Of a DNA stretch of 64,000 nucleotides, positions 17,594 through 25,069 are shown in pieces. Source of the DNA: Prescottella soli (GTDB taxonomy: Bacteria > Actinomycetota > Actinomycetes > Mycobacteriales > Mycobacteriaceae); NCBI RefSeq assembly GCF_040024445.1, contig NZ_CP157276.1, forward strand, positions 1,674,001-1,738,000. Direction: 5' to 3'. A model generated the notes under the pieces. The model saw only the letters and a program-made list of their open reading frames with translations. It did no database searches and was not told the DNA's origin. Positions within the stretch are counted from its first letter, which is position 1, and each line of letters begins with the position of its first letter. A program made the position numbers and the translations under genes.

Positions 17594-18361
17594 GCCGTAC
17601 CGCTGAACACCTGCACCCCATACTGATTCGTGGTCCGGAGCATTACTTCGGCCGAGCCTCTGCTCGTCCTCACGCAGGCCGACGGCCTAGAGCCGCGCGA
17701 TGAGGGTGTCGCCCGGCCACACTCGTGAACCGAACCTGCCCCGCGCGACGGTGGCGCTTCACTTGCTGTACGTCGTGTGCGCCGGGTCGGCCTTGGGGAG
17801 TGCAAGAGCGTTTGCCGGATAACACGGGTTAGCCAGCAAACCCGCGTGTTCGCCACGCGGTCGATGGCGCCGCAGTTGTGAATCGTCATCGTAGTTGGCG
17901 GATGGTCACCATAGTTGGCGAAGTCGTCACCATAGTTGGCGAAGGGACGTCACGTCACACCGTCGCTCGAGCCCGGATCAGGCGCACGTCATCACAGCGC
18001 CCCCTCGATCGGCGACCCCACCGACGGCACTCGACACCCGCGGCATCGGCAGGCCGCGGGCACGATCACTTGAGCCAGTTGCCGATGTCTGAAATATCGC
18101 AATATTTGTTATCGGCCGCCGAAGATGACGAATTGCATTGGATGCACGAACTCGTGACTCCCTGCTAGTCGTCTATGAAACCGGTTGTGCGCTACGCCTT
18201 CCGGGAGACGGCCCGTTCGCGGATTGCTGTCAGGATCAGTGTGCGTTGACGTAACCTGAGCAGCTTTGACCTGCATTCTCCCGCCGGATCGATCATTTGA
18301 TGCAAGAGTCCATCGCCAATGGCGTGGTGGGCGCGGGAGGATGATGAACGAGTCCTGGTCC
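17594..18361. other. Gene-poor gap with an IS-end-like site array
   Basis: No open frame here has convincing protein character. The only clear structure is the phased array at 17877-17941, annotated separately. The gap separates the hydrolase terminator from the minus-strand gene that ends at 18362. Confidence 0.5.
17877..17941 (-). repeat. Three phased 16-bp sites, left-end-type copy of the dispersed repeat
   Basis: After TGTGAATC, the site GTCAYCRTAGTTGGCG occurs at 17885-17900, 17905-17920 and 17926-17941, that is every 20-21 bp (two helical turns). The reverse complement of the first site equals the right-hand part of the repeats at 21646, 23561 and 36462. Multiple phased terminal sites after TG are typical of IS21-family ends. 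No transposase gene follows. Confidence 0.6.
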
Positions 18362-19582
18362 TCAGGCCGGGGCGATACCGAGTTCCGCACCCACGTACGA
18401 CATGTCGTCGACGCCCTGGAAATTCGAGAATGCCTCGATAGCAAGCTCGTTGGGATGTGCCACTCCAGCGACGTCGCGCAAGGTCACCATTGTCCGAACG
18501 GCCAGTTCGTGCATGGTGGGATGTGTGGTGCCCCTTCCGGCCGGCGGGCCCAGCCAGATCGGCGCGTCGACAGCCCCGTGATGATCGGGCGCCCACTGCC
18601 ACCCGAGAACGCTCATCAGCCGGTCGATTTCCTTCAGGTCCGATCTTGCAGCATCCCCGAAACCGCACTCGCTGTCGATGTCACCACCGGAGTTGTAGAA
18701 CTGTACGACAACCTGCTTGTTCGGTCCCTGTCGAGGGACATCCAGGATGACATTGCCCAGCCACGGCAAAGTCGCCAGAACCCACTCGAACCGCGTGACG
18801 AACTCGTCCCACCCTGAGCACCGTGCCGGAAGGCCGGACAACGTCGGACGGTCGGAAGCGACCTCGCCCACAGCCTGTGTGCGGGTGGGGCCGAAGTTGT
18901 TGTAAGAGCTGACACGGAGCCGGTCAGGAGTCGTACCTAATCCGTCGCGCAACACCGCGACGATTGCAGCGGCGATCTCGTGTCGTTGGTCGTCGGCAGT
19001 GTGGCGCCATCCCGTTCTCCACTCCCGCGCATACTCCTCGACACGCCGGCCCCCGTGTTCGACGTCGTGATCGCGGCCGATACGGATTTCGACAGGCGTC
19101 CACAACGGCTCGTCGAGTGCCACCCAGCGCCCGGACTCACGGTCACGGACCTGGGAAAACAAGGTGGTCCGCTGCGACTGGATCACCGCCCGTAATCGGG
19201 CAGCCGTCACCGGTTCATCGGGCACCGTCACCCTGATATCAAGCCCTTTGTCATCCTCCCTGAACAGGATCCGCTGCCCGGTCAACGTGTCGCGCAGCTG
19301 AAGGCTGTCGCCATCCTTCGGCGAAATCAGCGTCTCGTTGTCATCCCAGTCCGGGTACAGCACCAGTTGGATGTCCTCAAACAGACTGGTCCAAACGTCA
19401 TCAGCCACAACCACTCCCCGTTTCCGAAACCTCCCGACAAACCTACCGACACGCCCCGACACGTACGTTTCCGACGCCAACAAACCATCCGCCTCGGCGT
19501 GGCCGGACGACGAGAGTTGGCGGCGAGTCTCAGTGCCGCCGTCCCAACCCTCAGTGCGGCCGTTTGAACCAGAGGCCGGCAC
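18362..19582 (-). CDS. TY-Chap/YbjN-like domain protein, function unknown
   Basis: Up to 406 residues from GTG 19582; the real start may lie 30-60 codons further in (near VVVADDVWTSLFEDIQLVL), because the first stretch is low-complexity. The C-terminal part (WDEFVTRFEWVLATLPWLGN, ...VVVQFYNSGGDIDSECGFGD, LMSVLGWQW, MHELAVRTMVTLRDVAGV) resembles the actinobacterial TY-Chap N-terminal domain, related to secretion-chaperone/YbjN folds. The middle (VEIRIGRDHDVEHGGRRVEEYAREWR) is unassigned. It has no signal or TM segment. Lower GC than the core genes and no operon partner suggest it belongs to the accessory region. Confidence 0.65.
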   Translation of the reverse strand: MPASGSNGRTEGWDGGTETRRQLSSSGHAEADGLLASETYVSGRVGRFVGRFRKRGVVVADDVWTSLFEDIQLVLYPDWDDNETLISPKDGDSLQLRDTLTGQRILFREDDKGLDIRVTVPDEPVTAARLRAVIQSQRTTLFSQVRDRESGRWVALDEPLWTPVEIRIGRDHDVEHGGRRVEEYAREWRTGWRHTADDQRHEIAAAIVAVLRDGLGTTPDRLRVSSYNNFGPTRTQAVGEVASDRPTLSGLPARCSGWDEFVTRFEWVLATLPWLGNVILDVPRQGPNKQVVVQFYNSGGDIDSECGFGDAARSDLKEIDRLMSVLGWQWAPDHHGAVDAPIWLGPPAGRGTTHPTMHELAVRTMVTLRDVAGVAHPNELAIEAFSNFQGVDDMSYVGAELGIAPA

Positions 19583-19598
19583 TCCTCCGACACCGGAG

Positions 19599-19773
19599 AA
19601 TCACGAGGGGGTCGGTGGCGAATTGGGTGAGGAAGCGGGTCTGGTCGTGGCCGGGGCCGTCGAAGGCAAGGTGGTTGAGGCCGGCGTCGAGGTAGAGCTT
19701 GATGGCGTTCCTAGGTCGCTCGGGGTTGGTTAGCCCGAACGGCAGTGCCAGTGATGGCAGGCCGAATTCGTCA
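19599..19773 (-). pseudogene. C-terminal fragment of an LLM-class oxidoreductase
   Basis: The reverse frame reads EFGLPSLALPFGLTNPERP and then AIKLYLDAGLNHLAFDGPG, HDQTRFLTQFATDPLVILR. This matches the usual tail of luciferase-like oxidoreductases. It has neither a start region nor a stop at the expected place, and the frame continues into the neighbouring gene. It is a remnant. Confidence 0.5.
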
Positions 19774-19852
19774 CAGTTGAATTCGTCGCGTTACCACTAA
19801 TCGACCGATGAATTAGGGCGGTCGCCGACACAACGGCTCATGGGGATCGTGA

Positions 19853-20461
19853 ATGATCCGAGCTGTGGTGGACATACCCGAGCCAGCGCGAGACGCCCGC
19901 ACACGTCCCGGCACCCCCCCCCCGCTGCCGGTCCGTGACGCCGGAACCGACCACCAGCTCCACGACTTCGCCCGCGAATGCGCCGCCCGCTACACCGCCG
20001 CGAAGGGCCGAGACACCGCCGCCGCCAACCCGATCGGAGCCGCGATCCGCGAGTACCGCGACAGCCTCGCCGCACTCGACACCGACCGCGTCCACAACGC
20101 CACCACCGCCGCATTCTGCGCCGACCTTGCCAACGACATCACCGGCAACCGGTCGGTGTGGCGCCTGAGCCGACTACTCCGACGCGCGGCTTCCGCCGAC
20201 GTCGACCCGGTCAACATGCTCCGCTGGCACGGCCAACGGATCACCGACAACGACAACGACATCACCGCCCTCGACAGCCTCACCGGCCCCCGGCCGGCGA
20301 ACGGCGAAGCCGCGGCCGACTCGCTCGCCATCGAACGACGCCGCGCCGAGTACGAGCGTGCCCGAAGTTCATCGGAACAGGCCGCCGAGTCGAACCGCCG
20401 GCGGATTGACCCGGTCACCAAGCCGGAGGAACCGAACCTCGGCCCGCGGCGACGCATCTAA
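19853..20461 (+). CDS. Hypothetical protein with a C10 homopolymer
   Basis: 202 residues, helical and charged, with no signal or TM segment. Readable core: HQLHDFARECAARYTAAKGRDTAAANPIGAAIREYRDSLAALDTDR and LANDITGNRSVWRLSRLLRRAA. The style is that of a plasmid or mobile-element accessory protein, but I do not recognise the family. Ten consecutive C (19914-19923) sit near codon 22, so the first 20 residues could belong to another frame, or the run may allow slippage. A hairpin follows at 20516-20534. Confidence 0.5.
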   Translation: MIRAVVDIPEPARDARTRPGTPPPLPVRDAGTDHQLHDFARECAARYTAAKGRDTAAANPIGAAIREYRDSLAALDTDRVHNATTAAFCADLANDITGNRSVWRLSRLLRRAASADVDPVNMLRWHGQRITDNDNDITALDSLTGPRPANGEAAADSLAIERRRAEYERARSSSEQAAESNRRRIDPVTKPEEPNLGPRRRI

Positions 20462-20515
20462 CTCCGACGGCCCCAATTTCGCACATCCATTTCACTATTC
20501 AGATAACATGCGCAA

Positions 20516-20534
20516 GCCGCCCGTACCGGGCGGC
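20516..20534 (+). terminator. Short strong hairpin
   Basis: Arms GCCGCCCG and CGGGCGGC with a 3-nt loop, 55 nt after the stop of the hypothetical gene ending at 20461. Confidence 0.5.
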
Positions 20535-20720
20535 ATAAACCAAGTGCCACGGGGCATTTCGAAGGGGAACGGTGCTTGACCACGAAACGGACCCGGCGGG
20601 CGACCGACGCGTTCCACGAGCGGACGTTATGCGGCGATACCGCATTTGACCCTCGAAGCGTCAGTGGCAGATCCGACATCCCGAAATGTCGCGAGTCGCG
20701 CCGTTGAGAAAAGGAACAGC

Positions 20721-21311
20721 ATGAGATCTACCCGCACCCGCCTGATGCTCGCGGGGGCCGGGCTTGCTGCGGCAGCTGCCGCCGCCGCAACGGCTCTGGC
20801 GCCAACCGCCTCGTCTGACGTCATTGGCTATGACCCGTATGGCGCTGTGAGCCTCACAGTTATCGGTGACACCTTCCACGTCGGCGGAACGTACACCGCG
20901 ACGGCCACACATAATTTCGTCTGTGGAATGGGGGTTCGGTTCTACGTCGTGACTAGGGGGCCGGGCAACTATGTTGAGGAACTGGGCACCGTCCCCAGTG
21001 CAGGTTGCACAGCCACCATTCAGTGGACCCCAACCCACGAGGGCACGGCCTACTTCCACGCAAACGGTCTGGGCGGTGACGCCGCCGCCGTCGTGACTGT
21101 GCTCAGCGCCGATCTCGGGCCGACCACAACCACAACCACGGCTCCGACCACAACCGAAGCTCCAACCACAACCGAAGCTCCAACCACAACCGTGGCTCCA
21201 CCTACCACCACAGCCCCGACCACAACCGAAGTTCCAACCACGACCGTGGCTCCACCTACAACAACGACAGCGCCGAAGGTTCCAACCGGCTCCAGCTACG
21301 GTTCCAGCTAA
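20721..21311 (+). CDS. Secreted protein with Thr/Pro-rich repeat tail
   Basis: 196 residues from ATG 20721, preceded by AAAAGGA. The Ala-rich signal peptide (LMLAGAGLAAAAAAAATALAPTASS) leads to a beta-sandwich, Ig-like stretch (about 35-130: VSLTVIGDTFHVGGTYTATATHNF, CTATIQWTPTHEGTAYF) with two Cys likely disulphide-bonded. The tail is a low-complexity run of TTTEAP/TTTVAPP units encoded by near-identical DNA repeats, and the protein ends SSYGSS. Such mucin-like tails may be glycosylated wall spacers. There is no LPXTG or membrane anchor. It is monocistronic. Confidence 0.7.
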   Translation: MRSTRTRLMLAGAGLAAAAAAAATALAPTASSDVIGYDPYGAVSLTVIGDTFHVGGTYTATATHNFVCGMGVRFYVVTRGPGNYVEELGTVPSAGCTATIQWTPTHEGTAYFHANGLGGDAAAVVTVLSADLGPTTTTTTAPTTTEAPTTTEAPTTTVAPPTTTAPTTTEVPTTTVAPPTTTTAPKVPTGSSYGSS

Positions 21312-21536
21312 GTTTGCCTGCCGTTCGGTGGGACCTGACGCGAAGCCACGGGCGGGCGGCGATGTCGGCCATGGACGGTTCAAAGCCCAGCTTCTTCACC
21401 ACCAGCTAACCCTGCGCTTCATATTCGACTGTGTTTGGTGTGAAGCCACGCCAGGCTTCGGGCCAAACCTATTTGGTGTGACGCCGCCGCAGGGCTCGCC
21501 GCTTCCCGACCAGCTGCTGAAGTGAACACGGAGTCA

Positions 21537-21810
21537 TTCAGAGCCCACTGAGCGCGTCGCGGCCAGCTGAGCCAGATCGGCGCCTCAGGAAGGTGTTGCA
21601 TCGCCAACCTCCGCCGGCAACATGATTTGGCCAACGAACCGCTCCGAACAATTGCCAACTTCGATGACGACCATCCCGCTCTGTTCTCGTCACGATAGTT
21701 GTCGCACCGCAGGTCAGAGCCCCGGCAATTGCCAACTACGATGACGATTCACACCGGCCGCGGCTGTGAACCGTCACCACAGATGGCCATTGGTCAGGAT
21801 AGTTGGCCAC
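21537..21810 (+). repeat. Dispersed repeat, copy A (longest)
   Basis: The core starts GAACAATTGCCAACTTCGAT (21646), includes an inverted GTCACGATAGTTGTC and the shared GCAGGTCAGAGCCCCG. It ends GCCAACTACGATGACGATTC-ACA, an 11-bp spacer and TGTGAAC. Two more phased sites (21773-21788 and 21794-21809) follow. Upstream, 21537-21645 is also similar to 36352-36461. No gene in 21312-22068. Confidence 0.75.
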
Positions 21811-22043
21811 CCGCAGTCGCACGACCCACTCACGACCGCACCCGAGCCACAACCACACTGCGACGTGGTCGGTGACGCGCTGGTTGTGGGCGCTATCGAA
21901 GAACGCGGCGCCCTCGATGATCAGCCCGTCACGCAGCCGCATGAGTAGCTCGCGTCCGCGCTCAGCGTGCAGGAGACCGGAACGTTCAAGCCCCCACATG
22001 GCCTCGCTCGTCGAGGAGGAACCCAGATGGGTGTTGACTAACA

Positions 22044-22067
22044 TTGATAGTGAGTGCACACTATCAA
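22044..22067. promoter_or_regulatory. Perfect inverted repeat, TetR operator
   Basis: TTGATAGTG (22044-22052) and CACTATCAA (22059-22067), with a 6-bp spacer, end one base before the TetR start codon. This fits tight autorepression. Confidence 0.75.
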
Positions 22068-22068
22068 C

Positions 22069-22620
22069 ATGCCTGAACCGTCCCCCCCGAGGCGTCAACG
22101 CCAGTCTGCCGAGCAGCGACGAGAAGACATACTGGCGGCCGCGCTTCGCGAGTTCAGCCAGAAAGGCCTCCATGGGGGTTCGACAGTGACCATTGCGGCG
22201 GACGCCGGGGTTTCTCAGCCGAACATCTTCAGGCTGTTCGCGACGAAGAAGGAGTTGTTCATCGCGGTGCTCGAACTCGTCTCGGCGCGAATTGAACGCG
22301 AGATGCTGCGGCGCGGTGCCGGGGCAGCGGACCCACTCGCGGCAATGGAGGCCGCTTGGGCATCGCTGCTCGAGGATGGCGACTTCATGTCGATGTACCT
22401 CCAAGGATTTGCGGCGTGCCACGATGCCGACGTCCGGGCTGTCATGCAGCGAATGACCCGGCATATCTTCGAGCGGGTCGAGCGGATGCCGGGCCTTGGG
22501 GCCGCAGAGGCGCACCGCTTCTTCGCCGAAGGGCTCATCTTCATGGCCGGGGGCGTCATGAAGTTGGACGAGGAGGCGACGGACGCTGACTGGGGGCGTC
22601 GCTTCCTGCACTCCGGGTAA
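22069..22620 (+). CDS. TetR/AcrR-family repressor
   Basis: 183 residues from ATG 22069. The N-terminal HTH (RREDILAAALREFSQKGLHGGSTVTIAADAGVSQPNIFRLFATKKELF) is canonical. The ligand domain is short and contains a helix with AACHDADVRAVMQRMTRHIFERV. The perfect dyad against its start and a related dyad before the next gene (22659-22678) indicate that it represses itself and the DUF2306 membrane protein 71 bp downstream. Confidence 0.9.
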   Translation: MPEPSPPRRQRQSAEQRREDILAAALREFSQKGLHGGSTVTIAADAGVSQPNIFRLFATKKELFIAVLELVSARIEREMLRRGAGAADPLAAMEAAWASLLEDGDFMSMYLQGFAACHDADVRAVMQRMTRHIFERVERMPGLGAAEAHRFFAEGLIFMAGGVMKLDEEATDADWGRRFLHSG

Positions 22621-22658
22621 GTCCTTGAGGCACAAAGGTCCCTCTCTTCAAGCCTAAA

Positions 22659-22678
22659 GATAGTGATCACTCACTAGC
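22659..22678. promoter_or_regulatory. Second TetR-type operator
   Basis: GATAGTGATCACTCACTAGC repeats the GATAGTG half-site of the 22044 operator, with a degenerate right half. It lies 14 bp before the DUF2306 gene start. Confidence 0.55.
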
Positions 22679-22691
22679 ATTGGAGACGCAG

Positions 22692-23417
22692 ATGTCGACA
22701 TCGACACCTTCCCAATCCATCCACCGTCGTTGGTGGTGGGCCGGATTCATCCTGATGACCCTGTCCGCAGTGGGGATCGCCTTGTTCTCGGTGATCGCCT
22801 ATCTCTCCGGCGACCCGGCGCGGAGCCGGATTCCGATCGATCCCGAGATAGCGACGCACTACCTCTCCGTAGTGGCGCACGCGCTGCCGGCGAGCCTCGC
22901 CCTTCTGATCGGTCCCTTCCAGTTCGCGACACCTCTGCGCAACTCGTTCCCGCGGGTGCATCGCATCCTCGGCAGGGTCTACATGGTGAGCATCGTGTTC
23001 GCGACCATTGCCGCGGTATTCGCCACCGCCTTCACCCTCGACGGGGTGCCGGTGCAGGTCGGGTTCACGCTCCTCATCGCGGCATGGACATACACCCTCG
23101 TTCAGGGATATCGAACAATCCGCCGTGGCCAGGTGCAGCTGCACCGCATCTGGATGATCCGCAACTACTCACTCACGTTCGCGGCGGTGCTCCTCCGCGC
23201 GTTCCTCGGCCTCGGCCTCGCGCTGCAACGATCATTCCCGGGGCTCACGTTCGCCGAAATCTACTCATCGAGCGTGTGGGCGTCGGTCCTGATCTGCGTG
23301 ATCGTCCCGGAGTACTTCATTCTCCAGAGATCGCCCGCTCCGCGGGCAGCACCTCGGGGACGGCGGGAGAACACCCGATCGACGAACGCGGCGGCGATAC
23401 CGGTTCGATCCCGATGA
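22692..23417 (+). CDS. DUF2306 multi-pass membrane protein
   Basis: 241 residues from ATG 22692 behind GGAGA. About seven TM segments, including FILMTLSAVGIALFSVIAYL, LSVVAHALPASLALLIGPFQF and VSIVFATIAAVFATAFTL. The family hallmarks HALPASLALLIGPFQF, RVHRILGRVYM and VQLHRIWMIRNYSLTFAAVLLR include His residues that may bind haem or metal. Function is unknown. It pairs with the upstream TetR gene through shared operator motifs, so it is probably induced by that regulator's ligand. Confidence 0.85.
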   Translation: MSTSTPSQSIHRRWWWAGFILMTLSAVGIALFSVIAYLSGDPARSRIPIDPEIATHYLSVVAHALPASLALLIGPFQFATPLRNSFPRVHRILGRVYMVSIVFATIAAVFATAFTLDGVPVQVGFTLLIAAWTYTLVQGYRTIRRGQVQLHRIWMIRNYSLTFAAVLLRAFLGLGLALQRSFPGLTFAEIYSSSVWASVLICVIVPEYFILQRSPAPRAAPRGRRENTRSTNAAAIPVRSR

Positions 23418-23560
23418 GTGGCGCGCTGATTCAAGAAGCTGAGGCGTAGGTGCCCATTCTCAGGCGAGGGCGGCCGCCCTGTGATCACTTCGTCGTGATG
23501 CACCCGGCGTATTGGAGTTGGCAGTCGAAGCTGAGCATGGTTCGGACAACGAACGACCAC

Positions 23561-23700
23561 GAACAATTGCCAACTTCGATGACGACGATCGCGCCCTGTC
23601 GTCGTCACCTTAGTTGTCACACCGCAGGTCAGAGCCCCGACGAATGCCAACTACGATGACGATTCACACCGGCGCGTGAACGGTCATCGTTGTTGGCCAG
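23561..23700 (+). repeat. Dispersed repeat, copy B
   Basis: Starts GAACAATTGCCAACTTCGAT, has the inverted TAGTTGTCACACCGCAGGTC core and GCCAACTACGATGACGATTC. It is then mirrored by GTGAACGGTCATCGTTGTTGG, giving a long stem with a short GC-rich loop. Confidence 0.75.
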
Positions 23701-23775
23701 CCGGCGGATGGTGACAGGCCGCCGTCGCTCGTTGGCGCGGGTTGCGTTCCGAAGTGGGAACCTATCGGTCCGAGA

Positions 23776-24069
23776 TCATTCCGTTCGTCGACTGAATCCG
23801 CCGCAACATACTCGCGAGCAGATCACGGCGTCAGCTGCGATTCCGGACTCGGTCCTCGAAATCGTGGAACGCCAGTGCTTCACAGCCTGGGCTACTTCGA
23901 TGGTCGCGCGGGTGAGCTTGCGCAGCTCGGCGTTGTCTGAGCCGACCAGTTCGACCTCGATGTAGCGCTCCAGCCTGATCTTCGTGCTCGCGACAGGCGG
24001 CTCCGGGTCATCACCGTAAGTCTGGGCGGCATCCACCGGAGGTCGGAGTCCTTTCCACTTACAGGGCAC
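23776..24069 (-). pseudogene. Decayed gene fragment
   Basis: Within this frame, RLERYIEVELVGSDNAEL and RKLTRATIEVAQAVKHW look like genuine protein sequence. The flanks do not, and the C-terminus appears shifted. The rest of 23701-24253 has no convincing gene. It is probably a remnant of an accessory protein that I cannot name. Confidence 0.3.
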
Positions 24070-24253
24070 TCACATTGGGCGCCTTCAGGAGGCTTACTCA
24101 CAGCACATGTGGCTGGGCGCCAACACCGTCTGCCAGAGCGGGCGCTAACCAAGGCAACGGGAGTCCCACCGGATGGGCTATCGGGTTCGCACTGGTCAGC
24201 GCTTCCCAGTCAGTGGTCTGCTGGCGGGAAGTGCCGGGGGATCCCACGGAACG

Positions 24254-24919
24254 TTATTGAGGGGTCGACACTTCGGGGAGTGGAGGCAGTGGCCGGGAGG
24301 CGACGACTCGTGCCTCGTCGGGGACGACTCCGACCATGCACAACATCGCCTGGGCGAAGACTTCGTCGGTGCCGTCCTGCGTCGGCGCCGACACCACGTG
24401 ATGCAGGGTCGAGAGCAGGGCGCCGAACACGCACGCCGTGGCAATCTCCACATCGGAAATCGTGAAGCGTCCACTGTCGACGCCCTTGCGCAGGTCACGC
24501 GCTGCCCGGGGGCCGAGAATGTCGATGAGCTTCGGATGAGCCACACCGAGTCGCACCACGAACCACCCCCACAAGGGATCGCTGATCGCGTGGCGCACGA
24601 GGTGACGCAGCGACGAAGAAAACACCTCCGCAGCGTCGGGCATGTCGACGGTCATCAAATCCATTCTGGCGCCCAGTGATTCGATCGATTCCTCGGCCAC
24701 CGCCTCGACGATCTCGTCACGGGACTGGAAGTAGTTGTAGAACGTCCCGACACCCAGGTCTGCGGCTTCGGTGATGTCCGACAGGCCCACCGCGTCGACT
24801 CCGCGTTCGGCCACGAGAGCGCGTGCGGCGTCGATGAGCCGTGCCCGGGTCTTCTCGCGCCGACGCTGGTGGCGCGACGCCGGAGGGGGTGTCGCGGAGG
24901 ATTTCGACGGTGCAGGCAC
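24254..24919 (-). CDS. TetR-family regulator divergent from the hydroxyquinol operon
   Basis: 221 residues. The HTH (REKTRARLIDAARALVAERGVDAVGLSDITEAADLGVGTFYNYFQSRDEIVEAVAEE) begins near residue 22 after a Ser/Pro/Arg-rich leader. The C-terminal domain contains VRLGVAHPKLIDILGPRAARDLRKGVDSGRF. Its 150-bp divergent spacing from the FAD hydroxylase gene suggests control of the catabolic operon, with an aromatic substrate or intermediate as the expected ligand. The intergenic region has only a weak dyad (GAGCGAAGA and TTCTTGCTC, 24973-25005). Confidence 0.88.
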   Translation of the reverse strand: MPAPSKSSATPPPASRHQRRREKTRARLIDAARALVAERGVDAVGLSDITEAADLGVGTFYNYFQSRDEIVEAVAEESIESLGARMDLMTVDMPDAAEVFSSSLRHLVRHAISDPLWGWFVVRLGVAHPKLIDILGPRAARDLRKGVDSGRFTISDVEIATACVFGALLSTLHHVVSAPTQDGTDEVFAQAMLCMVGVVPDEARVVASRPLPPLPEVSTPQ

Positions 24920-25069
24920 ATCGCAAACGCTACGCGATCGCCCCGCGAGCAGGGCGGGGATGGGTCACGGATGAGCGAAGACCCATAAATGAGTTCTTGC
25001 TCAATGTTGACGACTGTGTCACTCTTGTTTCATTCCTATGACCCAGCTCACTCTCGAAGAGGACGTGCA

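Noticed and set aside
16329-17600. tRNA-Arg as a phage attachment site with integrase
   Set aside because: No integrase gene and no duplicated tRNA 3' end were seen, so only the weaker island-border idea is kept.
21118-21290. Short regular repeats as a CRISPR array
   Set aside because: The repeats are in-frame Thr/Pro codons of a secreted protein, without unique spacers. No cas genes or other array in the window.
24920-25069. Strong operator between the TetR gene and the hydroxyquinol operon
   Set aside because: Only a weak dyad (GAGCGAAGA / TTCTTGCTC) is visible; not strong enough to annotate as a site.
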